From positions 126,001 to 186,000 of the forward strand of contig NMRA01000272.1 in the NCBI GenBank assembly GCA_002633005.1: a stretch of DNA of 60,000 bases, in the 5' to 3' direction. Below, in pieces: positions 1 to 9,620 of this stretch (its first letter is position 1; each line of letters begins with the position of its first letter). The notes under the pieces are model-generated. The model had not been told where the DNA came from, searched no databases, and saw nothing but the letters and a program-made list of their open reading frames with translations. The position numbers and the translations under genes are program-made. The DNA comes from Phoronis australis (taxonomy: Eukaryota > Phoronida > Phoronidae).

Positions 1-3000
1 GTAGCCCACGTGTGTCAATAGTCTGTAAAAGCTGGAGGGGAAATTCGACTCTCAGTGGAGGTAATTCTTCATCTCTTTTGCACACAGCTTGGTGGAAAGG
101 GGTAGTTATGTTGTCAAACCTCTCAATAAAAATTTGTTAGCTTTCCCATCAAATACTAGCACCTCAACCGATAGGTTTTCTTAACTGTCAACAATTCACA
201 AATAAGTCTGTAACATCTCGACCATTTAGGACACAATATGGTGGACTAGTGAATTTTTTTAATGTTTCAATTTTCATAAAAAATGTTTGGCACCAAGTTA
301 ATAATTTATCATGTTGGAGTATTGTGCTTTATAGCTTTGGTTAGGCAATTTTAAAAAAAATTGCTGAAATTCACAACAGTGTTGGAAATTCTTGAAAAAA
401 TGAATAAAGGGCAATTTTCTCAATTATGTTTGTCCAGAATGAAACATTTCATTTCATGATCATTTCAAAGCAAAGTTTTGGTACTACCATTTATGGTAAA
501 TTTCAATTTTCAATGTTTTATGAATTGAAACAACTCTTAATATGTGTGGCAACAATCAATGTATCTTGCTGACTTGGAATCAGTTTTTAATTAATTGTTT
601 AGGAATTTCATTTTCACTTTTATTTTCAGTGAAATTCTCATTGGAAGTATTAGCAACCATGAAATTAATTAATGTAGCAGTGTTAAAACACCTAAAATCA
701 TGAGCTGGACATTTGCTCGAAAGCTAGGGTTTTTTGCTGTTAGAAGTGCTCCACTGTAGCTTCCATGTACTCAAACACGATAAAAACCAATTTTGGAAAC
801 AATTTTTGTTCAGAATTGGTGACATTTTATGGCAATCTACGGTCATTTTAGTTCTCTAGTCTCCAGGGACTTTATTTGTGCCTCGTGAAATGAACTGTAT
901 AATTTGTAGTAAAGGTATATTATATGAAAAACTTGTTACTAAATCATGGTGAATGTTGACTGAGACATAACTTGTTGCTTAATGTTCTAACATAAAGCCT
1001 CAGGTAACAGTAATTACCTTGCCTACTGTGAGAGTACAATCTTGTTAGTTCATTTCATGCTGTGTAAATTGCACTAAAACACCAGTTACATCACTGCCCA
1101 GAGCCATTTACCCAACAAGTCTTCTGTGGAAGTGGATTGTTGCTATTTAGTGAACAAAACATTCATGGTTTCTTATTGGTTCTTTCTTGTATCCTCACAA
1201 CTTGGTCATAACCCTGAGCTTTGCCACCCAATCAAAGCAGAATGTTACTGTACAATTCTTAGTGGTCGCATCCTTTCTGCTCAAACTGTGGTTATGTAGG
1301 ACATTGTTGACGAGTCTGCATTTATTCAAGACTATAAACTGTTGCTGTAAAAGTACCCTTAGATATATTTTTGAAAAACACTGAAAGCTTTGATTTTGAT
1401 TTTTTCACTGCTCTGCTGTCATTTGGGTCACGTGACCATGACTTTTTATTCAAAGTTAGCAAAAAAGAATGGTACATTGATAGCAAAACAATGGCATGAA
1501 TAACAGATCAAATTTCATTAGATATATTAAATGTCCAAAACAAAGTCTCTAAAATATTGTTAGAGTTCTAAATTATCGTTGGGTTTTTGTTTTGTGCAAT
1601 TTTTTACTTTTTCATGAAAATAAAGTCTCGTCTTTGATAGCCCTCATGCAAAAATGAAACAATTTGAATTTAACAGCATTTTCTAGCAACATTTTGTAGA
1701 ATGTTGTGTAATGCTTCATATCTGACATTTCTGATATATGGTATTCCGAATTTAGTTAAGGGGTCTTATATAACCATAACAGTTTTTTACTACTCACTGA
1801 AATCATTATAAAAATAAGCTGATTTTTGCTATTAATCAGACAAACCGTTCTTTAAACTGTTTGTGTGGTGGATAGCGAACATCAAATGTTCTCATTGGTC
1901 TGTGCCATGTTACAGTCTTGTTGGCCAAATTAGCTCACCACTATTCATCGCCAAGTGATACAAATATGGGCAAAAACAGAGTAATTGGTTCTGGTATGTT
2001 TGTTTGGAAATTGATGCAGTGAAACCATATCTTTTAATTGTTCATATTTTAAAACAGAAGAAATCAACTGATCCCAGCTGAAATGTGTTATATCCTTATT
2101 TTCACCCATCAGCACTTGAAGTCTTCTAAATGGTCAGGATACTTGTTTTCTTTCCTATCGCCACCGATGTCAGCTTTTATGTGCAGGTTTCAAAATGAGT
2201 TGGGTGCTGACCAAAACCAATTGTGCAATTGTTTGCTCTAGCACCATGTTTCTGCCATTTTGAATTTTCCATCTAACCTGTTAAACTGTGAGTAACATAT
2301 GAGCAATGATATCAAGTTTGAGGTTTGCTGTATGAACAGTAAGAAATTTCGACAATTTTATAATTTGACTAATGATAATGTTGAAAAGTCTGTGGGGTGA
2401 ATAGCTAAAAATAATCTTGTAATACAACTGTGTTCTTATTGGACTAATAATTTTTACTTATACAAAAATAAGCCTGATGACCAACTTGGCCAGGGTAAAT
2501 AGTCATTTCCGTTACTTCTATATGAAAAAACGAGCATGGTTTATTCATTCATGCAGTTGTTTTCACTTTAACCATATCCTCATATTGGGGCCCAAGTCCC
2601 TATATCAGGAATAATGCATTTTTTAAAAGGTGAATTATTTAAAGCATTTTGCACGTGGGTGCAGGTTGCCACATGTAAAATCATCTGTTAAACTTGGATT
2701 TTTGTGTGTCTTTTGTCCATTCAAAGTGCTTTTCATGGAAATAGTAAATTTTAAATTGAAAAAACATCAGCATCTATTATTATGTCATGAATAAAGAGTC
2801 AAGCTTTTAGTACCGTAAATGGTACTTTTACTTTTGCTCACATATGGTAAAATTATTCTAATGAATTCATTTATGTTGATCTGATTTCAAAAATACGAAG
2901 CCAGGAATTAAATTGCATTTTAAATTTTCAAAAACTTGAAACCAGAATAATATGCATTTGGCATTTAAAACCTTTGTAGTTTTGTTGGCTGACTAATGTG

Positions 3001-3108
3001 TCTGGTTTCTTCATGCCACTGCCGTGAAAATGGAGCTAATTTTGAATACATTTGTTTTCTAGTCTCTGTTGTGCCCTGTCTGCTTAACGTCTATCATTTA
3101 ATTTTCAG
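1..3108. other. Non-coding upstream or intronic DNA
   Basis: No reading frame here looks coding. The stretch ends in a good 3' splice site (pyrimidines then CAG at 3106-3108), so at least its right part is probably an intron in the 5' UTR of the leucine-rich repeat gene. The first exon of that gene was not located and may lie left of the window. A dispersed repeat lies at about 1397-1770. Confidence 0.5.
1397..1770. repeat. Dispersed repeat, family 2, copy 1
   Basis: This stretch resembles 29190-29575 over most of its length. Shared landmarks in the same order are a TTGGGTCAYGTGAYCATG segment, a TAGCAAAACA segment, and an ATATGGTRTTCC segment near the end. The copies are diverged with indels, as expected of an old interspersed element. 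No coding capacity or terminal repeat was recognised. Confidence 0.5.
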
Positions 3109-3134
3109 GATTCATCCTCAGGACCGGCCTGGCA

Positions 3135-5531
3135 ATGTCTGGACGTAAAAGTGGAAAGAATAAAAAAGATGACCCTCCACCACCCATAGGGCCTGGCAGT
3201 CGCATTGTCTCACTGCCCAAATTTCTTAAGACACTGATCAAGATCAAAGAGGAATATGATTTCAAACTAGCTTTTGTGTTCTCCACTCAGAACTACAAAG
3301 TGATACCAGAGCATGTGTTTAAAAATGAAGAACTGGCTGAGAAAGTGACAAGGTTGATATTTCCCAACAATTTTGTGAAAAAGGTACCAAAGGTCTTGGG
3401 CAACTGTGAACGCCTTATTGAAATTGATTTAACAAACAATTTGGCTACTACACTTCCTGCTTCAGTGTCCCGACTTAAGGCTTTGGAAATTATTCGTGCA
3501 GACAACAATAAGCTGAAAGCTCTTCCAAATCCAATTCACAAGTGCACTTCTTTAACCTATGTCTATGCGTCACATAACAAAATTCGCAAACTCCCAAAGA
3601 AAATTGGGGATGCTAAATCTGTGCAGGAGTTGGTTGTTGCTCATAACTTGCTAAGGACAATACCAAAGACTATTTATAAGATCCCCATGAAGTTGGATCT
3701 GTCCTTTAACAACATCGAGAAGCTTCCTGATGTGAAGGTTAAAGGGGAAACCCACATGAACCAGTTGCACTTGCAGGGCAACAAGTTGTCCTTCCTTCCT
3801 GAAGGCTTTGAGTTGCTGAAGTGTCTCAACTACTTAGACATTTCACAGAACCAGTTTCAGGAGTTGTCTCCCCAAATTGGGCAGCTGCGGTTTCTAGAAT
3901 TCCTGGATGTTTCTAACAACGATCTGGAAGAATTGCCAGACTCACTTGGGAGACTGGAGTATTCATTGGTGACTTTCAAGGCCTCTGGCAACAGATTGTA
4001 TGAGCTGCCAGAGAGCATGGGGGAATGGAAGAAGATTGAGACGTTACATCTGCAGGAGAATCATCTGAGCAAGCTGCCCAAAACATTCACCAAACTGACA
4101 ACTCTGAAGGAAATTGATGTGTCGAAGAATAATTTGGAGAACTTAGATTGTGCAATGGGCTGGAAACAGGTTGAGACTGTTAAAGCATCAGAAAACAAAA
4201 TTGAATTTTTGCCTGAAGAGCTGGGTGCACTTGTCTGTCTGGTCACTTTGGACGTTTCCAGCAATTGCTTGATTGTTGTCCCGGACAAACTTGGCCATGT
4301 AGCGACTTTCAAGCATTTGCATGCAGCACACAACAAGGTCACCACATTCCCAGAGACACTTGGTCATTCTCAAGTACTTCTGACTGTAGACTTGTCTCAC
4401 AACAAGCTGTTAGAGTTGCCTCAAGATTTGCGTAAGTTACGTAACTTGGAGACGCTGAAAGTTGGACACAATAAGATTTCAGCTCTGCAGAAAGGTTGGG
4501 AGAAAACACTTCAGGGCCTGCAAGATTTTGACATCTCTGCTAGTCAAGTAACTGACCTTGTTCTGCCCAAGTCACTGACAAAATTGGATCTATCTGACAA
4601 TACTTTGAATAAGCCAGGTAAAGTTCTGAGTGAAGAGCTCAAGTACTTGACCTGGCTTAACATGTCTGGTATGCAAGTTGGTGAGCTGCCAGCCTCACTG
4701 GTCAAATTGCGCTTGGTTAGTTGGCTGGATGTGTCGCACAACGGCTTGATAGGATTACCCGATGGCTTTTGTAAGATGCGAGCATTAAAGTACTTGGACG
4801 TATCGAACAATGAGTTGCCTGAGATTCCAGAAAAAATTGGCAGCTTGAAAAATCTGCAGAGTTTGAATGCTGCCAACAATCAGATTGAAACATTGCCAGA
4901 GAGTCTGTTCCAGCTGAAGTCACTGCAATACTTGAACTTGTCAGAGAACCGAATCACGAGGCTGCCCAAAGATTTTGGTCTGCTCAACCTACTCAACACG
5001 CTAGACATCTCGGGAAATGCCATCCCCACAATACCAAATGAGAACATAGATATTATGGCGTCCATCAGAACATTTAGTGCTGCCAACAACCAGATTTTGC
5101 ACATGGCTCCTGACATGACCTACTTATATCATCTGGACACGCTGGATCTCTCCCAGAATGATCTCATTGATCTTCCAAATGACATTGTTAAAATGAAAGA
5201 GCTGCGAGTACTCAATGTCAAAGACAACCTTCTGGAAAGCTTGCCTGAAGGTGTCTGTAAGCTGCCAGCCATCAAGCAGTTGGATGCTTCTGACAACAAA
5301 GTCTTGGGTATGCCAAAAAAGATTGATGCATTGTCGAAAAAGGCTAAAATTGATGTTACTGGTCAGTCGTCCTCAAAGCCCAGGGTGCCCAAACCGAGGC
5401 CACAGGAAGAGATTGATGCTGAACTCGCTGCTGCTGAAGAGAAAGCAAAGAAAGGAAAAAAGAAGGGTAAAAGCGCAAAGGGGAGCCCTAAAGCGAATAG
5501 GAAAAAGGGGGCAAAATCAGCGGCAACATGA
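3135..5531 (+). CDS. Leucine-rich repeat protein, about 29 repeats, single coding exon
   Basis: The product is 798 residues. Residues 1-20 are basic and proline-rich. From about residue 70 to 735 there are some 29 leucine-rich repeats, most 23 residues long, with the pattern LxxLdvSxNxLxxLPxxigxL. This is the intracellular class seen in SHOC2, LRRC40 and plant PIRL proteins, not the extracellular class, and no signal peptide or membrane segment is seen. The tail (about 745-798) has an acidic-alanine segment followed by a lysine/glycine-rich stretch. No GTPase, kinase, death or PDZ domain is visible, so the repeats are probably a protein-binding scaffold. The start is the first ATG after a 3' splice site at 3108, with G at -3. 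The exon has no in-frame stop upstream of this ATG, so an extra N-terminal exon cannot be excluded. Family assignment is sure; orthology is not, so no symbol is given. Confidence 0.93.
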   Translation: MSGRKSGKNKKDDPPPPIGPGSRIVSLPKFLKTLIKIKEEYDFKLAFVFSTQNYKVIPEHVFKNEELAEKVTRLIFPNNFVKKVPKVLGNCERLIEIDLTNNLATTLPASVSRLKALEIIRADNNKLKALPNPIHKCTSLTYVYASHNKIRKLPKKIGDAKSVQELVVAHNLLRTIPKTIYKIPMKLDLSFNNIEKLPDVKVKGETHMNQLHLQGNKLSFLPEGFELLKCLNYLDISQNQFQELSPQIGQLRFLEFLDVSNNDLEELPDSLGRLEYSLVTFKASGNRLYELPESMGEWKKIETLHLQENHLSKLPKTFTKLTTLKEIDVSKNNLENLDCAMGWKQVETVKASENKIEFLPEELGALVCLVTLDVSSNCLIVVPDKLGHVATFKHLHAAHNKVTTFPETLGHSQVLLTVDLSHNKLLELPQDLRKLRNLETLKVGHNKISALQKGWEKTLQGLQDFDISASQVTDLVLPKSLTKLDLSDNTLNKPGKVLSEELKYLTWLNMSGMQVGELPASLVKLRLVSWLDVSHNGLIGLPDGFCKMRALKYLDVSNNELPEIPEKIGSLKNLQSLNAANNQIETLPESLFQLKSLQYLNLSENRITRLPKDFGLLNLLNTLDISGNAIPTIPNENIDIMASIRTFSAANNQILHMAPDMTYLYHLDTLDLSQNDLIDLPNDIVKMKELRVLNVKDNLLESLPEGVCKLPAIKQLDASDNKVLGMPKKIDALSKKAKIDVTGQSSSKPRVPKPRPQEEIDAELAAAEEKAKKGKKKGKSAKGSPKANRKKGAKSAAT

Positions 5532-6320
5532 ACACTAACTGGTACAGTGAGCATGTACACCCCTGAGGGGAAGAGTGCAGCTGAATTTGACTATCAAGTG
5601 CATTTGTTAAAGACATCACATGTGAATGTTTGTGTAGGTGTTTTGAATTGGGAACTTTTGTATTATTTTTACTTATATTTTAGTGGTTCATACCCTGTTG
5701 CTGACACTTTGTGCTAAGTCAATTAACAATTTTTAACATTTTCTATTGTATATTAATTCTTTCATTTGGAGTATGATGTGGGTAATATGTGGAGACTACT
5801 TTGAAACATAGGGTACAAAATATATTTGAAAGTATTTTTGAGTGACGTAAAGTGCAAACCAATTGAAATCAACAGGTTTATTGTAAAGAAAGTTGCTTTC
5901 AGATGTTTGAATAGTGTAAATGTTTAAACTAAATACTTTGGCAACTTTTGTTATTATTGAATTATTCTGAAACTTTATTGAGATGTTACATTTCACCTTA
6001 ACAAATGGGTATGATTCAATGTTTTTACATAGATTCGTAAATGTGTCCATTCAAGGTGTAGCAAGATTACAAAATAATTTTAGTTTTCATTTTCTCTTGA
6101 TGTGTTTCAATCAGTTTTCATTTTCTTGGTTTCAATCAGTTTCATTTTCTGGGTCAACTGTCTTTGCTCATAACTCTTTCCACACTTTAACATGTCACAT
6201 TTGATAGCTTTCATTAAATATTAATACCTGCGAGTTGTTTTTACACTTTTCAACAATACCTCTTGAGATTTGCACTTTTTCCAGCATTAAGTGGACAACA
6301 ATAAACTGTACTCAGCAAGC
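5532..6320 (+). other. Probable 3' UTR of the leucine-rich repeat gene
   Basis: AT-rich sequence follows the stop codon with no further coding frame. A canonical AATAAA lies at 6300-6305 and a weaker ATTAAA near 6212. A transposon-like repeat begins about 60 bp after the AATAAA. The extent is inferred, as no transcript data are available. Confidence 0.4.
6300..6305 (+). terminator. Candidate poly(A) signal AATAAA
   Basis: This is an exact AATAAA about 770 bp past the stop of the leucine-rich repeat gene, before a repeat element. Such hexamers are common by chance in AT-rich DNA. Confidence 0.35.
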
Positions 6321-6363
6321 ACTTATATATGGCCTGTAGGTAGGTTAACCAGACCTTTATCAG

Positions 6364-6705
6364 GGCGGGGGCTCTTATCTTTGTACTCTGAATAGGACTT
6401 GAAATTATTTTTGACATTTTCTTTTCTCCTTTTTGTGAATTCAAGATAAGTGTTTGTTACTCTACGCTTGAGTTGGTTTATCCTGGAGTTTCTAGTCCGA
6501 GGTCGCACATAATGACCCCCCGGAGCTACGAGTTCTAGTAAAACTAGAGATTTCGAGTTCACATTTGAAATTATAGGGGGACATCAAGTGAAAAAATGAT
6601 GAGATAATAATCCACGTAAACCATAATGTACTTCAGTTAGCATAAGAAGGGGAATGGAGAATGCGAAAAAATATTTCTATTTCGAGCACAAATATTAGAC
6701 CCCGG
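6364..6705. repeat. Inverted-repeat element, GCCCGGTCTC family, diverged copy
   Basis: The left end (GGGGGCTCTTATCTTTGTAC) and the reverse complement of the right end (CCGGGGTCTAATATTTGTGC) are clearly related. Both resemble the termini of the better-preserved element at 29719-30117. The two also share an internal segment, AYTCAAGATAAGTGT. No transposase frame is present, so it is a non-autonomous, MITE-like copy. Confidence 0.5.
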
Positions 6706-6965
6706 ATGAGAACATTTCCACGACTACTTCACGAATTACCTATTATAAAATTACGTATTCCACTCGTGATTTCTGTGCATGACTTTGGATTTCTATCAAG
6801 ACTATTTATGACGTTGCACAGTATTTCACTCCGGGGCTACTATCGCGCTATCAGGGTCAGCTGCTGGGAGAGCAACTGCTACTATAAACCATGCCCTGGT
6901 ATTGAAAACAACAAATTTCTTGCCATGCCTATTTTCTGTTCCCATGGAATGTCATCGCGTTCTTC

Positions 6966-7127
6966 AGTGGCGGATTTAAAGGGGGCAGGGTCGGCCATGG
7001 CCTCCCCCTCAAATTTTCCCAGATTCCATTTGGCAGTTCGGGGTGCGAATATCTGACGGGCAAAATCCTGACTAATACTCTGCACTGCCCCTTCCCTTAA
7101 CTTAAAATCCTGTATCCGTCCCTATTG
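6966..7127. repeat. Short hAT-like terminal-repeat remnant
   Basis: The left end begins CAGTGGCGGATTTAAAGGGG. The reverse complement of the right end is CAATAGGGACGGATACAGGA. CAGTGGCGGAT with a G-run is a common start for non-autonomous hAT elements. The flanking 8-mers do not form a clean target duplication, so the call is tentative. Confidence 0.3.
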
Positions 7128-9536
7128 TTGGTCCTTTGTTTGAACTGAAATTCGTTGCAATATTATCCCATTGAAATCCTCTGACAGTGCTGTCTTGGCC
7201 ACTGAAACTAACGCCCCCGATCGGTGTATTTGGTTAAAACCTTTATGCACAGTGTCAGTTAGAGCCTCGAGTTTTTGTAAAGTTTCTGGCCCAAGTGGGC
7301 CGAAAAGACACCTGTTCATGTCGAATTTGACGTGAAAAAAGACACCCTCAGTCCTAAGTGGCTCATCATTCAGGCCCCGCCTACATGAATATACCCAAGA
7401 CGAAAGGTACACTCGACACCATGACGCATGTCATGAGTTAATCAACACAGGAATATGATATCTGGAATCATTCAAAATAAAGTCGTTGTGAGTGCCATTT
7501 ATGCGATTGGCCAGTTATATTTTGGACGTAGATTCCTGAATAGAAATCATTACGTTTCACAAAAATAGAATTGCTCGCATTTTTGCATGAATTTCAAATT
7601 TTAAAAAAATTGAAATTCATTTTGCCGTCTTTTCGTCAAACTCGAGTCCAAGAACTTTAATTTTAATACCACTAGATGTGGACTGCCAGTCGCCACTACA
7701 TCACTGAAATTGATTTGATTAAAGACACGCACGAGATTACTGCAGGTGTATTTAGGCCGAAGTAAACAATTTTTCAAAACAACGCGGGTGATAATAGTGT
7801 TGGGATTCTCATCCATAATGGGTGGGGGTGTTCTTAAACATCTTTAGCAATCGAGTCCAACGTATTCCTGGGCTACAGGCTTGTAAGTACCTGAGACACG
7901 ACCATTTTTGTCGACCAGTCCGGCCTCCCTCTCCTCATTGCCATTTTTTTCCACCAGATACGGTTTTTCATGGATCCGAAAAATCCCCGCGGAAGTAATG
8001 CTTGACTGAGAGGCCAAAATACGGTAACGGCCAACCGATATGGAACGCCCATGAATCCCATTATGGAAAAAACCCTTTGTTCATATGAAACCCCTGCTAT
8101 AGGATGGACTCCAGGATGTATAACTACGAACATAAGACAGTCTAACGAGATTTCTGTTGCGACTGGACGTCAGGGCGGGAATTACATCACCAAGGAATTG
8201 ACACGACGATATCAGGATATCATCGTCAACGAAAACGTATTTTGCAGACGTGCTATTTCTTCCATTTTAAACAAGAATCTTTAGAAACTTTGTAAACGTT
8301 GTGAAGAGATGGCGTCATTACACACATTTTCTAGTAGGTACTAGATAGTACTTGAAATAGGTACTAGCCGATTCCAATCTTTTCCGACTCGTGATTTGTA
8401 GTAGTACAAATGACGTCAAGTCAAGCAGCGTAACATCGAAATCTCTCTCCCTCTCTCTCTAGTAAACGAGGGCAACAGGCTAGTCTTCACGTTGGTCTTT
8501 ACCTTTACTCAGTAGAAAAGTGCCAAGGTTGTGGGTTTGAATCAGTTATGGGGTTGATCTCAAATACATAAAATTGCTGCTGATATCAATTCAGTTAGGA
8601 CTCATTAGGATTCGTGTAAATCACAATTGTCTTGGGGTGACTAAAAGCCATTGTTATTGATTCTGTTGTCGGTCAACGTTTGCTCATTCCACACTTTCGG
8701 TCAATTGAAAAAACATCACCGTATTATCGTGCGATCATGGCGAATGTATAGTAACACACAATGCGTCAATTAATCTATACCCTAACAAGTTACCTTCGAT
8801 TTATCATTAATTTCATTTCCCTCGATCTCTTATACGGTTGTCGGATATTGCCTCGAGCCACTACCCCGACAAATGTTAGCTTAAGTAAGAGTCTTTATGG
8901 ACACGGTAAGAAAAGGTGTGAATTTTTGTTAATAGGCCTAAATTTTGTCTGTGTGTGACTTTCAGTACAGTTTCGTCGCTGTTGTAGACGGTATTGTAAT
9001 AATATCAATTGCGTAGGTGCTTTTTCAGTACAATGCGCCTCGAAACAGAAGTACAGGCGGTGTTGTGTGGGGTTTCTCAACGAAATGTCCGCTTTAAAAA
9101 AATTTCGACATTTTATTCAGTTCCATCACCAAAATCAACCATGAAATGCCAGTGACCTGAGAACAGTATATTTTTATTTTTGTGTTTCTTTGTACAAACA
9201 ATGCAACCTTGTGCGGATATTTGTGGCTGAAATGTTTTTCGCGCCTAGTGAATGCGAATACTGTGTAGTGCAATAAAAAAAAGAAAATGACTATGCTAAG
9301 TGATCTTGTAAGATAATTTTTTTAGTTACTGGGAATTCAAAATTTTATGAGGATACCTTAGTGGTGTCATATTACAACTTTTACATGTGTAACAGAAAGT
9401 CTAATGTGCCCATATTGGTGCTGAATGGCTGTTATCATTTTTTCAGTTTGCCGCAGTTTGCTTTGACAGTCAAAACGAAGTTCACTACCACACGATGTTA
9501 TTTAATCGAGAACGGGACTTAACTTGAACCTGTATT
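7128..9536. other. Intergenic DNA and upstream region of the coiled-coil gene
   Basis: The only frames are short ones, on both strands, with no recognisable domain. A CT-rich microsatellite is at 8442-8460 and a tRNA-like B-box (GGTTTGAATC) near 8531. The 5' UTR and promoter of the gene starting near 9541 should lie at the right end; no TATA box or initiator was convincingly seen. Confidence 0.45.
8442..8460. repeat. CT-rich microsatellite
   Basis: A TCTCTCTCC tract runs into a CT dinucleotide repeat. It is a short simple-sequence repeat. Confidence 0.8.
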
Positions 9537-9620
9537 ATGAATGAAGAACAAGCCGGTGAAACAGATGGAAACACGGTTGAAGAAAAATATAGTCTTGCCG
9601 GAACTACATGCAAATGGTAA
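9537..9620 (+). other. Overlapping upstream ORF of 27 codons at the coiled-coil start
   Basis: An ATG at 9537 lies 4 nt before the ATG of the 962-codon frame, in a different frame. Its context is better (A at -3, against T at -3 for the 9541 ATG). It reads an acidic peptide beginning MNEEQAGETDG and stops at 9618-9620. It may be an overlapping uORF, or the true N-terminus separated from the long frame by a one-base indel or an unseen intron. Confidence 0.4.

Noticed and set aside
6661-7056. 131-codon frame on the + strand
   Set aside because: It runs from one repeat remnant into another, has no recognisable domain, and has overlapping open frames on the other strand.
7122-7412. 96-codon frame on the - strand with fairly protein-like composition
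   Set aside because: No motif was recognised and no flanking exons were found. It could be a decayed exon or transposon piece, but the evidence is too thin to call.
8495-8560. tRNA-like B-box GGTTTGAATC
   Set aside because: A plausible A-box could not be placed at the right distance; one box alone is not enough.
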